From assembly GCA_900544885.1 (NCBI GenBank), contig UQWU01000018.1, positions 1 to 34,586 of the forward strand: a DNA stretch of 34,586 bases. The letters are read 5' to 3'. The notes under the pieces were generated by a model. The model was not told the DNA's origin. It searched no databases and saw nothing but the letters and a program-made list of their open reading frames with translations. The DNA is from an uncultured Phascolarctobacterium sp. (GTDB lineage: Bacteria; Bacillota; Negativicutes; Acidaminococcales; Acidaminococcaceae). Position 1 is the stretch's first letter. The number at the start of each line of letters is the position of its first letter. Below, one piece after another: positions 8,540 to 16,914 of the stretch. The position numbers were made by a program, and so were the translations under genes.

Positions 8540-8717
8540 ATATTCTCACCTTTGCTTTTTTATAAAGTACTTTTCCTGCTAAAATTATCAACAAAAATAG
8601 ACCGGGAGTACAATTAAATGTACAACTGCCGCAACTACCATTACAACCAGAACTGCCATAAATAGTTGCTAAAGGCATTCCCATACTCAAAAGAAAGGTA
8701 ATAATCTTATTTTTCAT
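8526..8717 (-). CDS. 63-residue Cys-rich exported or membrane peptide
   Basis: The peptide starts MKNKIITFLLSMGMP, has a short hydrophobic N-terminal segment, a central cluster GCNGSCGSCTFNC (four Cys in 11 residues) and a second hydrophobic segment (GLFLLIILAG), then a basic tail. The Cys cluster lies between the two membrane segments, so it probably faces the periplasm. The start at ATG 8717 is supported by GGGAG about 8 nt upstream, located inside the last codons of the ferredoxin gene (11-nt overlap). The 3' end overlaps the next gene. Tight overlaps on both sides are good evidence that this small gene is real. It may carry a metal or an Fe-S/Cu site, but the sequence does not prove it. 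Confidence 0.7.
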   Translation of the reverse strand: MKNKIITFLLSMGMPLATIYGSSGCNGSCGSCTFNCTPGLFLLIILAGKVLYKKAKVRIFGNA

Positions 8718-9531
8718 GTTTGCTTCTCCCATAATAAATAGCTTGTACGGGGCAGACATGCTCACATACACCACAAATAATACAATTATGCTTGCAAATT
8801 TCAGCTTTCTTTTCCTTCATTCGTACTGCCTCCATGGGACATTTTTTTACGCACTTACCACACCCAATACATTGATTATGATTAACCTGCATTTTATAGG
8901 TAAACGGCAATTTGCTGCCTAAAAAATATACTAAATTCTGCATTGCACCAACAGGACATAAAAAATTACAGAAACCACGTCCACCTTTAGTAAATATACC
9001 TAGTACTACTAACCACAATAATAAAGTTAATAACATACTACTGGTAAACGAAATAAAATATCCTCGTGCAGCATAATTGACTAATAAATCAAAAACATAA
9101 AAATTACAATAAGCACAAGCTAAAATACCATCAAAAAATGGTACAATTAAAAATCCAGCCAGCATACCATAACGTAGCGGTACAATATCCGTGTATTTGC
9201 TCCAACTTATTTTCAATTTATCCGGACATAATTTGCTGAGATATTCTGTAAAAGCACCTGCCGGACATAACTTTCCACAAAAAACAGGACCAAAGAAAAA
9301 AGCCGATATTAAAACAATCAGCATACAAATTATCGTCAACAACGAATATTGAAACAACCTGCCATCTAAAATATGCTCTAAAGGTATACGTACACAAAAG
9401 CTGTGAATGCTATGGTCATAACTTTTACCCGTCATTAAATAATAAATTCCTTTTTGAAAAAAAGCAAAAGGTGCATAAAATAGGCCAAAGCCCAAGAGAT
9501 AACCTAAAATTCTTTTAATATTAAACTTCAT
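8707..9531 (-). CDS. NapH/NosR-like membrane ferredoxin (4Fe-4S)
   Basis: The 274-residue polytopic membrane protein has about four or five hydrophobic segments. It carries two CxxxCP motifs on membrane-adjacent loops (FCGKLCPAGAF and FCNFLCPVGAM), plus a C-terminal double 4Fe-4S ferredoxin domain (CIGCGKCVKKCP and CIICGVCEHVCP). This is the NapH/NosR/CcoG-like architecture, which moves electrons between the cytoplasm or quinone pool and periplasmic partners. The start is ATG 9531, with AAGGTG 5 nt upstream; the frame is open to 9600 but without a ribosome site, and a terminator hairpin falls in that stretch. It lies 125 nt after a TonB receptor and overlaps the Cys-rich peptide gene. A role in reducing an imported metal complex is a reasonable guess. 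Confidence 0.85.
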   Translation of the reverse strand: MKFNIKRILGYLLGFGLFYAPFAFFQKGIYYLMTGKSYDHSIHSFCVRIPLEHILDGRLFQYSLLTIICMLIVLISAFFFGPVFCGKLCPAGAFTEYLSKLCPDKLKISWSKYTDIVPLRYGMLAGFLIVPFFDGILACAYCNFYVFDLLVNYAARGYFISFTSSMLLTLLLWLVVLGIFTKGGRGFCNFLCPVGAMQNLVYFLGSKLPFTYKMQVNHNQCIGCGKCVKKCPMEAVRMKEKKAEICKHNCIICGVCEHVCPVQAIYYGRSKHEK

Positions 9532-9543
9532 AAATTCACCTTC

Positions 9544-9577
9544 AAAAAAATAGGGATAGAGAAAACCTCTCCATCCC
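9544..9577 (-). terminator. Terminator-like hairpin between the TonB receptor and the ferredoxin gene
   Basis: Minus strand: GGGATGGAG pairs with CTCTATCCC (one G-U pair, 7-nt loop), followed by TATTTTTTT. It ends only about 12 nt before the ferredoxin start codon, so it may cause partial read-through or attenuation rather than full operon separation. Confidence 0.65.
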
Positions 9578-9656
9578 CATTTTATGCAATTATCGGCCAT
9601 TAGGCAAGTTTTTATTGTGAAATATTCGCAACAAATTATTATAATTAGTTAGTTAT

Positions 9657-11837
9657 TTAGAAGCTGTAACGTAAGCCTAAATTATATGTTCTGCCAGAAG
9701 TTGCTTCGCTGCAATAAAACTCTCTATCGAACAAATTAGTAATGCCTAATTGCAAAGTAGCACCTTTAAACAACTTATAGTTTACAGCAGTATTAACAAT
9801 GAAGAAAGCATCCTCAGCACCATATTCACCGGACGGATCATCAGGTCTTTGACGTGCACTTACATATTGACAATCTAATAAAGCATTCCATTTATCTTTA
9901 TTATATTCTAAACCCGCATGGAGTAAATGTTTAGGAATTTCCCAATTATTTCTATCACTGTCACCATCTTCAATAGTGCCACGTTGCCAAGAATAGTTCA
10001 AATAACTGCTGAAATTATCATCAAATTTATGATTTACTTCAAATTCCACACCTTTACGTTTTTCAGAATCGAAGTTCATATATTTCTTAACTTTTTTACC
10101 TTCATAAGATTCTCCAGGAACATAGTCAGCAGCAATCTTATCCTTGGTTTTTACATGATATAAAGTTAAGCCAATATCAGTTTTATCATTCATATGCTTC
10201 TTGATACCTAATTCCAAAGTATCGGAGCTTTCTGGATCTAAATCAGGATTCGGCAAATACCAATATCTTGAATATTCAGAGAAACGATAAATTTGATACA
10301 TGGGTGGCGGATTGAAGGAATGACCGTAAGAAACATAAACATTAGTATCGTCGGCAATTTTATAATCAAAAGCTAATTTCGGACTTAGTTCATTATAGCT
10401 TTGAGAAGATGAAGTCTTGTTATAATTATCATCAGTATTCCAGAAAGAACCACCACATTTTTTATAATGGTCTAAACGTAAGCCCATATACATAGTCAGA
10501 GGCTCACTAATTTTTACTTCATCCTGTACAAATAGTGCCATATTTTTAACTTTGCCGGAATCTTGTGCATAATGGTCGATAACACTGCCTTCATCATGCC
10601 AATTACTCAAAGTATAACGATCTTGCACCATTTCTTCTTGTTTGAAGTTACCACCTAAAACAATGGTATGATTACCAACATTTTCCCAAGCTTTTTCAAA
10701 TTCGTAACTATACACTTTACCCGGATGATGGCTATATGAACCTTTTCCGTCCCAGTCTACGCCATTATAATCGCTAGGTACACTTGCACTAGTAAAACCA
10801 TCTTTTTTAGTATCTACTAAACCAGCAGAAACAGTAAATTTGTTTTCTTCATCATGATAAACCAAAGAATGAGTATCACGTTCCAAAACATTATTATAAC
10901 CATAGAAACTGCTAGGCTTTAATGTAACAACATCACCATTCTGTGTAGTAACGCTACCAGTATAAACAGGTTTACCATTTGCATCTTTAACATAACTTTG
11001 ACCATTGCCATAAGCAAAATTAGTATCTGTTTTATTATAAGTATATTTCAAAGATTTGCTATCATCAAAATTATATTTAATATTGGCATTATAATTTTTA
11101 TGATTATAATTACGTTCGCCGCGACTACCGATAACATAAGAACCATCGCTTAATTGCGGTAGATTTGCTTGATATTTGCCTTCCCCAGCTTTACCAGAAG
11201 CAGTTCTATATTCACCATAATAACCATCAGCTTTACGATTTTCATAACCTAAACCAAAAGACCATTTATCGTTTACTTTAGAATTTACCTGAATAGATTT
11301 TTTCCAAGTATTGTTACTACCATAAGAAACTACAGCATCTATTTTAGTACCTTCTTTGGCTTCTTTTGTGATAACATTGATAACGCCGCCAACAGCATGG
11401 CCACCATAAATAGAAGAGGCAGCACCACGCAAAACCTCAATGCGTTCAATGTTTTCCACAGGAATAGTATTTAAATTAGCAGTACCATTATAGGTAGTAT
11501 TCATTTGCTGACCATCAACTAACAACAAAATATCTGTTGAGCCAAAACCACGCAATTCAATACCACTTTGGGCTGCCTGATCCATATATACACCTGGTAA
11601 ATGTTGTAGAGCTTCCTGCATAGAAGTAACATTACGTTGCTCGATTTCTTTTGCTGTAATTACACTTACACTGGCCGGAACTTCTTGTAAATCTTTCAAA
11701 GTTCTAGTAGCAGTTACTACCATAGTATCTAAATCAAATTCTGCTAACTCCTCAGCAAAGGCACTATTACTGCCCAGCATGATAGAAGCTGTTACTAAAG
11801 TACTTAAAAGCATACTTTTTTGGGCTGATAATTTCAT
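9657..11837 (-). CDS. TonB-dependent receptor, tandem copy A
   Basis: The 726-residue outer-membrane receptor has a signal peptide (SAFA|EEL), a TonB-box-like LDTMVVTATRT, and a plug with LQHLPGVYMD, IELRGFGSTDILLLVDG, IERIEVLRGAASSIYGG and GGVINVITKEA. The large barrel ends in YSF. It probably imports an iron or other metal chelate, or haem; the substrate cannot be read from sequence. It is a close paralogue of the receptor at 12864-15053. The ATG at 11837 is chosen because it begins a normal signal peptide; an upstream TTG (11873) would add 12 polar residues. It is transcribed from a MerR-type promoter at 11931-11961 shared with the divergent regulator. The ferredoxin cluster lies downstream, behind a terminator-like hairpin. 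Confidence 0.92.
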   Translation of the reverse strand: MKLSAQKSMLLSTLVTASIMLGSNSAFAEELAEFDLDTMVVTATRTLKDLQEVPASVSVITAKEIEQRNVTSMQEALQHLPGVYMDQAAQSGIELRGFGSTDILLLVDGQQMNTTYNGTANLNTIPVENIERIEVLRGAASSIYGGHAVGGVINVITKEAKEGTKIDAVVSYGSNNTWKKSIQVNSKVNDKWSFGLGYENRKADGYYGEYRTASGKAGEGKYQANLPQLSDGSYVIGSRGERNYNHKNYNANIKYNFDDSKSLKYTYNKTDTNFAYGNGQSYVKDANGKPVYTGSVTTQNGDVVTLKPSSFYGYNNVLERDTHSLVYHDEENKFTVSAGLVDTKKDGFTSASVPSDYNGVDWDGKGSYSHHPGKVYSYEFEKAWENVGNHTIVLGGNFKQEEMVQDRYTLSNWHDEGSVIDHYAQDSGKVKNMALFVQDEVKISEPLTMYMGLRLDHYKKCGGSFWNTDDNYNKTSSSQSYNELSPKLAFDYKIADDTNVYVSYGHSFNPPPMYQIYRFSEYSRYWYLPNPDLDPESSDTLELGIKKHMNDKTDIGLTLYHVKTKDKIAADYVPGESYEGKKVKKYMNFDSEKRKGVEFEVNHKFDDNFSSYLNYSWQRGTIEDGDSDRNNWEIPKHLLHAGLEYNKDKWNALLDCQYVSARQRPDDPSGEYGAEDAFFIVNTAVNYKLFKGATLQLGITNLFDREFYCSEATSGRTYNLGLRYSF

Positions 11838-11926
11838 TTTGTCATATCCCCGCTTTCTTTGTATCAATTCCAAAAATACATATCATTTTATTTTAAATTA
11901 ATTCTTAATATGTATTCTTATTTATA

Positions 11927-11965
11927 TGATATAATAAACTGTAGAGTAAGTAGACAGTCAAGGAG
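11927..11965. promoter_or_regulatory. Shared MerR-type operator and divergent promoters, copy A
   Basis: Minus strand, toward the receptor: -35 TTGACT (11956-11961), a 19-bp spacer, -10 TATTAT (11931-11936). The over-long 19-bp spacer is the classic MerR-activated design. An imperfect inverted repeat ACTGT-N11-ACAGT (11938-11958) fills the spacer. Plus strand, toward the regulator: an extended -10 TGATATAAT (11927-11935) overlaps the receptor's -10. The receptor's -35 region doubles as the regulator's AAGGAG ribosome site. Confidence 0.85.
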
Positions 11966-11978
11966 TTAGCAAGAAATT

Positions 11979-12806
11979 ATGAAAAAATCATTAAAAAACT
12001 ACTTTACCACTGGCGAATTAGCCCAATGCTGCAATATTCTACGCAAGACATTATTATTTTACGATAAAAAAGGTTTAATTATCCCCGAGTGTATTTTAGA
12101 AAATGGCTATCGTTACTATAAACGCACGCAACTATTTCTTTTGGAATTAATTATAACCTTACGTAAATTAGAAGTTCCCGTATGCTCTATTAAGGATTAT
12201 CTAGAACATCGTTCTCTCAATAATTATGAACAAATGCTACAAGAACGCCAATGGTATTATCAAAAAGAAATCGAACGTATGCAAATAATGAATAATGCAC
12301 TTATTGCGTATCTTCAAAGTTTACAAACATTGAAGAATATCACTTTCGACACTATTACTACTAACAATTGTCCAGAATACTATCTTGTAACTACAAAAGG
12401 TGTCCGTGGCCACGAAGATTTTAAAAAACGCTCGGAATACACAGCAGCTTTGTTTGCCAAGATGCAAGAAAAAGTTCCTTTCAAGCATCATTTTTTTGGT
12501 TATATTGTCGATAAACAAGCCTTGCGACAAGACAAAAAATTTTATAGCAAAGAATACTTTTATCCTGTTGCAGACTTACTAGATAATGCTGTCTGCCAAA
12601 TACGCCCTGCCGGCACCTATCTGACAATGCATTTTCGTGGCACTTATATGCATAATAGTCAGCAAGCACTACAAAAGTTAGCAGAATATTGCCTAAAACA
12701 CCAACTTACACCACTTTCTGATATTTATGTCACCAGTCTTTTGAATTACTGGACTACACAAGAAACACAGGATTACGCTTATAAAATTGAAGTACGGATA
12801 AAATAA
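11979..12806 (+). CDS. MerR-family regulator with GyrI-like ligand domain, copy A
   Basis: The 275-residue protein has a MerR helix-turn-helix at residues 8-80 (FTTGELA, RKTLLFYDKKGLI, ENGYRYY), a coiled-coil dimer helix (about 80-118), and a GyrI/BmrR-like effector domain (about 125-275) with the ending IEVRIK. Conserved cysteines include C17 and C18. Such proteins twist a 19-bp-spacer promoter to activate it when a small molecule binds. The divergent receptor promoter has exactly this spacer, so the receptor gene is its likely target, and the gene probably autoregulates. The ATG is 13 nt after AAGGAG, which is long, but the same spacing is kept in copy B. Most GyrI-type MerR proteins sense drugs; control of a TonB receptor is less usual. 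Confidence 0.88.
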   Translation: MKKSLKNYFTTGELAQCCNILRKTLLFYDKKGLIIPECILENGYRYYKRTQLFLLELIITLRKLEVPVCSIKDYLEHRSLNNYEQMLQERQWYYQKEIERMQIMNNALIAYLQSLQTLKNITFDTITTNNCPEYYLVTTKGVRGHEDFKKRSEYTAALFAKMQEKVPFKHHFFGYIVDKQALRQDKKFYSKEYFYPVADLLDNAVCQIRPAGTYLTMHFRGTYMHNSQQALQKLAEYCLKHQLTPLSDIYVTSLLNYWTTQETQDYAYKIEVRIK

Positions 12807-12807
12807 A

Positions 12808-12850
12808 AAGCACCGACTTTATCTTAATCTAAATAAAGTCGGTGTTATTC
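12808..12850 (+). terminator. Bidirectional intrinsic terminator between convergent module genes
   Basis: CACCGACTTTAT (12811-12822) pairs with ATAAAGTCGGTG (12833-12844) in a perfect 12-bp stem. T-rich tails occur on both strands. It separates regulator A from receptor B. Confidence 0.9.
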
Positions 12851-12863
12851 ATTTTAATAATTT

Positions 12864-15053
12864 TTAGAAACTATAACGTAAGCCTACATTATATGTTCTA
12901 CCGGCAGTTGCCTCATGACAATAGAATTCTCTATCTAAAATATTATTAATACCAAATTGTAAAGTAGCCTTATCATTTAATTTATAATTTACAACTGTAT
13001 TAACAACAAAGAAAGCATCCTCTGCACCATATTCATTAGCTGTAGAATCAGGTTTTTGACGAGCACTTACATATTGGCAATCTAACATTGCATTCCATCT
13101 ATCATAATTATATGCTAAACCAGCATGTAATAAATGCTTAGGAATTTCATAATCATTTTTCTCATTGCCATTGGTTTTCAATACACCATGCTGCCAAGAA
13201 TAGTTTAAATAGCTGCTAAATTTATCATCAAATTGATGATTTACTTCCAATTCTACACCTTGACGTGTTTCGGAATCGAAGTTCATATATTTTTTTACAT
13301 CCTTACCTTCATGGGTTTCACCTGGAACAAATTCTGCGGCAATTTTATCATCAGTTTTCACATGATACAAAGTTAAGCCGATATTAGTTTTATCATTCAA
13401 GCGTTTTTTCATACCAATTTCAAAAGTATCGGATGTTTCCGGGTCTAATTCCGGATTGGGCAGATACCAGTATTTAGAGTATTCGTAGAAACGATAAATT
13501 TCATACATAGGTGGCGGATTAAAGGAATGACCATAAGAAACGTAAAAATTAGTATCACAATCCTGTTGGTAAGAAAACGCTACCTTAGGACTTAATTCAT
13601 TATAAGTTTCAGAAGCAGAGGTATTATGGAAATCGCTGTTAGTATTCCAGAAATCGCCGTCACCTTTTTTGTAATGATCCAGACGTAATCCCAAATACAT
13701 AGTCAAAGGTTCACTTAATTGTACCTCATCCTGTACAAACAAAGCCATATTCTGTACCTTGCCATAATCTTGTGCAAATTGGTTAACAATAGAACCATTA
13801 TCATGCCAATTTCTCAGATTATATCTTTTCTGAGTCATTTCTTCCTGTTTGAAATTACCACCTAAAACAATTGTATGCTTACCAACATTTTCCCAAGCTT
13901 TTTCAAACTCATAGCTATATACCTTCCCTGGATGATGGCTATAGGTTCCTGCACCATGCCAATCAATATCAGTATAATCTTTAGGTACGGCAGGACTAGT
14001 ATAACCATCCTTTTTAGTATCAACATAACCTGCAGCCAAAGTAAATTTATTATCTTCATCACGGTAAACAAGAGAATGAGTGTCACGCTCTAAAACATTA
14101 TCGTGACCATAGAAACCGCTAGCTTTAATAGTGATGACATCACCATTCTGTGTAGTAACATTACCACTATAAACAGGCTTGCCATTGGCGTCTTTAATCA
14201 TGCTTTGCGGATTAGCATAAGAAAATTCACTTTTAGTTTTATTGTAAGTATATTTCAAGGATTTGCTATCATCAAAGTTATATTTAATATGGGCATTATA
14301 GTTCTCATGCTCCCAATCACGTTCACCTTGGCTGCCATAAATATAAGAACCATCACTTAATTGCGGCAGATTAGCTTGATATTGTCCCTGTGGAGCTTTT
14401 TTATTCGGCTTTTCACTCTTATAATTGCCATAATATCCATCAGCCTTGCGATTTTCATAACCTAAGCCAAAAGACCATTTATCATTTACTTTAGAATTTA
14501 CCTGCAACGATTTTTTCCAAGTATTATTACTACCATAGGAAACTACCGTATCGATTTTAGTCCCTTCTTTAGCTTCTTTAGTAATGATATTAATAACACC
14601 ACCTACAGCATGACCACCATAAAGAGAAGAAGCAGCACCACGCAGTACCTCAATACGTTCCACACTTTCTACAGGCAGATTATTAATATTTACTTCACCA
14701 TTATAAGCAGTATTCATCTGTTGACCATCAACTAAAATCAAAACATTTTCAGAACCAAATCCACGCAGCTGAATGCCGGTTTCTGCTGCCTGATTCATAT
14801 ATATACCAGGCATTTGCTGTAAAGCCTCTTTAACAGAAGTTACATTATGTTCTGCAATATCCTTGGCAGTAACAACACTAACGCTAGCAGGAACCTTTTT
14901 GATTTCAGTTAAAGTTCTAGTCGCAGTTACTACCATAGTATCTAAATTATATTCAGCTAATTCTTCAGCATAACAGTATTGATTACCTAAGAAAAAAATT
15001 GAACATGTTACCATTGCATTCAAAAGCATTCTTTTTTTGTATGATAATTGCAT
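12864..15053 (-). CDS. TonB-dependent receptor, tandem copy B
   Basis: The 729-residue outer-membrane receptor is a close paralogue of 9657-11837. It shares LDTMVVTATRT, the plug motifs IQLRGFGSENVLILVDG, IERIEVLRGAASSLYGG and GGVINIITKEA, long identical barrel stretches, and a C-terminal ending in YSF. The signal peptide (YCYA|EEL) and several loop regions differ more than the strands, which is where ligand contacts usually lie. It is transcribed from its own MerR-type promoter at 15151-15181, with a leader of about 90 nt. A terminator 20 nt after the stop is shared with regulator A. It has no downstream partner genes, unlike copy A. Substrate is probably a metal chelate or haem-type molecule but is not provable here. 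Confidence 0.92.
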   Translation of the reverse strand: MQLSYKKRMLLNAMVTCSIFFLGNQYCYAEELAEYNLDTMVVTATRTLTEIKKVPASVSVVTAKDIAEHNVTSVKEALQQMPGIYMNQAAETGIQLRGFGSENVLILVDGQQMNTAYNGEVNINNLPVESVERIEVLRGAASSLYGGHAVGGVINIITKEAKEGTKIDTVVSYGSNNTWKKSLQVNSKVNDKWSFGLGYENRKADGYYGNYKSEKPNKKAPQGQYQANLPQLSDGSYIYGSQGERDWEHENYNAHIKYNFDDSKSLKYTYNKTKSEFSYANPQSMIKDANGKPVYSGNVTTQNGDVITIKASGFYGHDNVLERDTHSLVYRDEDNKFTLAAGYVDTKKDGYTSPAVPKDYTDIDWHGAGTYSHHPGKVYSYEFEKAWENVGKHTIVLGGNFKQEEMTQKRYNLRNWHDNGSIVNQFAQDYGKVQNMALFVQDEVQLSEPLTMYLGLRLDHYKKGDGDFWNTNSDFHNTSASETYNELSPKVAFSYQQDCDTNFYVSYGHSFNPPPMYEIYRFYEYSKYWYLPNPELDPETSDTFEIGMKKRLNDKTNIGLTLYHVKTDDKIAAEFVPGETHEGKDVKKYMNFDSETRQGVELEVNHQFDDKFSSYLNYSWQHGVLKTNGNEKNDYEIPKHLLHAGLAYNYDRWNAMLDCQYVSARQKPDSTANEYGAEDAFFVVNTVVNYKLNDKATLQFGINNILDREFYCHEATAGRTYNVGLRYSF

Positions 15054-15146
15054 TTGTACTTATTCTCACTTTCTTTTAACTTTATGAGGTAAAGCATAGC
15101 TTTTTTTACTTCATATATATTATTAATATTCACTTTAAGATTTCTA

Positions 15147-15185
15147 TGCTATAATAGCTTGTAGAGGTACTAGACAGTCAAGGAG
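15147..15185. promoter_or_regulatory. Shared MerR-type operator and divergent promoters, copy B
   Basis: Minus strand: -35 TTGACT (15176-15181), 19-bp spacer, -10 TATTAT (15151-15156). Plus strand: extended -10 TGCTATAAT (15147-15155). The core TGTAGAG-N4-TAGACAGTCAAGGAGTT is the same as in copy A; only the central four bases and flanks differ. Confidence 0.85.
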
Positions 15186-15198
15186 TTTTTAGCAAATC

Positions 15199-16026
15199 AT
15201 GAAAAAATCATTTAAAAATTACTTTACAACGGGCGAATTGTCTAAATGCTGTCAAATTCTACGCAAAACACTACTGTATTACGATAAGGAAAATCTTATT
15301 AGTCCAGCAGTGATTTTAGAAAATGGTTATCGCTATTATAACCGAGCACAATTATTCATGTTGGAATTGATTATCACCTTACGTCAATTGAAAGTACCCA
15401 TGTGCTCTATCAAAGATTATTTAGAACATCGTTCTCTGCACAACTACAAGCAATTATTACAGGAGCGTCAATGGCACTGCCAACAAGAAATTTTGCACTT
15501 ACAGCAAATTAATTTCGCATTAGAAAAATATTTAGAGGAATTAAATAAATTAGAAACTATTCCCTATGGTCAAATTAGAGAAATCAACTGCCCGGAACAA
15601 TATCTGGTAGTCAGCAAAGGTGCTAAAGCCAAAGATAACTTTAAAACCAGAACAGCGCAAACAGCATATTTATTTTCTAAGCTCCGCAAAGAGCTTCCGT
15701 TTAAACAACATTACTATGGTTATATTTTCGATAAAAAAACGCTTTCTGAAGGCAAAAAACATTATAGTAAAGAGTATTTTTACCCCATTTCTCATCCTTT
15801 AGATAATATCATTTGCCAATTACGCCCTGCAGGTGTTTATCTGACCATGTATTTCAAGGGCACCTATATGCATAACAGTTATCAGGCTTTGACTAAGCTA
15901 GCAGCCTACTGCCAAGAAAAACACCTTAAGCCCATTTCTGATATTTATGTCACCAGTCTTCTAAATTATTGGACCACCGAGAACAATCAAGATTACGCTT
16001 ATAAAATTGAAGTACGTATTAAATGA
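15199..16026 (+). CDS. MerR-family regulator with GyrI-like ligand domain, copy B
   Basis: The 275-residue paralogue of the regulator at 11979-12806 has the same length and, by eye, about two thirds identical residues without gaps. The helix-turn-helix (FTTGELSKCC, RKTLLYYDKENLI, ENGYRYY), the segments CSIKDYLEHRSL, CQLRPAGVYLTM and TYMHNS, and the C-terminus (DIYVTSLLNYWTT, IEVRIK) are kept. The coiled-coil and early effector domain (about 85-180) differ most, as expected if ligand preference drifted while DNA recognition stayed. AAGGAG is 13 nt before the ATG, as in copy A. It most likely activates receptor B and could cross-regulate receptor A, because the operators are nearly the same. 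Confidence 0.88.
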   Translation: MKKSFKNYFTTGELSKCCQILRKTLLYYDKENLISPAVILENGYRYYNRAQLFMLELIITLRQLKVPMCSIKDYLEHRSLHNYKQLLQERQWHCQQEILHLQQINFALEKYLEELNKLETIPYGQIREINCPEQYLVVSKGAKAKDNFKTRTAQTAYLFSKLRKELPFKQHYYGYIFDKKTLSEGKKHYSKEYFYPISHPLDNIICQLRPAGVYLTMYFKGTYMHNSYQALTKLAAYCQEKHLKPISDIYVTSLLNYWTTENNQDYAYKIEVRIK

Positions 16027-16103
16027 AAAGAATACAGGACTAAATACAGTCTTGTAAAAAATGCATTTAAAATTTAAAATTTATTTTATATATAAGAAAT
16101 AAG

Positions 16104-16146
16104 GCTTGAATTTGAGTTTTTTCTCAAATTCAAGCTTTGTTTTACT
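16104..16146 (+). terminator. Strong intrinsic terminator after regulator B
   Basis: GCTTGAATTTGAG (16104-16116) pairs with CTCAAATTCAAGC (16123-16135) in a 13-bp stem, followed by TTTGTTTTACTTT. It may also serve the convergent housekeeping block. A weaker 8-bp hairpin (ACAGGACT/AGTCTTGT) lies at about 16034-16055. Confidence 0.85.
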
Positions 16147-16197
16147 TTCTGAAACTACTATTGTTCCAGCCTCTGCTTCATTTTATTTTCGCAGTAA

Positions 16198-16914
16198 TTA
16201 TTTTTTATCGTTTAAAATAACAGCATCATCATTTAGCATGGTTTTTTGTTGACCATTTTCATCTAAACGATATAAACGCAAGCGTTCAATATCAGCCATT
16301 TCTACCGGCAAACCTAAATTGTATTGTTCATTTAGGCAATTAAGTAAATCAACCGCCTTCATACTACCAGTAAGAGTAATTTTGCTATCGAAATTGAAAA
16401 CAGTTTTATTATTTTCTAAAACAACTTCAATATGCGGCACAAAGAATTTAGCATCAATTTCTTTAAATTTAGCTTTTTTCTTCGGTGCTTCTTTTTTAAA
16501 GATAATACTCTCAGCTGCATTATAAGTAGCTACTGCTTCGCTAATATCTTGTGCAAAAGGAACTGTTACACGGTAACCAGCTCCTGCTGCCTGACTCATC
16601 AAAGCTGCATGACGTGTTTCTACTGCATCCGCTGCCAAAACACGAATACCACGCGGCAAAGCAGCATTTAATGCTTTTGCTGCCGGCTCTACCTCCATCG
16701 GTTCAGCTAATTCAATTTCTACAAATTCAGTATAACTGACAACACCTACACCCAAGGCAGAAGCCAGACTGAATTTCAAGTGCGGATTGAAGCCTTCAGA
16801 ATAAGCTGCAGGCAATTTAGCACGTCTGATGGCACGACCAATAGTACGTACATATTCCAAGTGAGAGATAAAACGAATATCACGGTCTTTAGTAATCTGC
16901 ATACGTAATTTCAT
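16198..16914 (-). CDS. TIGR03936-type radical-SAM-associated protein (DUF2344)
   Basis: The 238-residue soluble protein matches the DUF2344 family: it starts MKLRMQITKDRDIRFISHLEYVRTI and has RRAKLPAAYSEGFNPHLKFSLASALGVGVVS. In many Firmicutes it is encoded next to, or fused with, the TIGR03960 radical SAM protein. Here the two are separate but overlap by one base (TAATG), which indicates coupled translation. The reaction is unknown; links to ribosome or RNA modification have been proposed for the pair because of their usual neighbours. It is the last gene of the minus-strand housekeeping block. Confidence 0.88.
   Translation of the reverse strand: MKLRMQITKDRDIRFISHLEYVRTIGRAIRRAKLPAAYSEGFNPHLKFSLASALGVGVVSYTEFVEIELAEPMEVEPAAKALNAALPRGIRVLAADAVETRHAALMSQAAGAGYRVTVPFAQDISEAVATYNAAESIIFKKEAPKKKAKFKEIDAKFFVPHIEVVLENNKTVFNFDSKITLTGSMKAVDLLNCLNEQYNLGLPVEMADIERLRLYRLDENGQQKTMLNDDAVILNDKK

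Noticed and set aside
9532..9600. N-terminal extension of the ferredoxin from an ATG at 9600
   Set aside because: There is no ribosome site at 9600, the stretch contains a terminator hairpin, and the ATG at 9531 has AAGGTG at good spacing.
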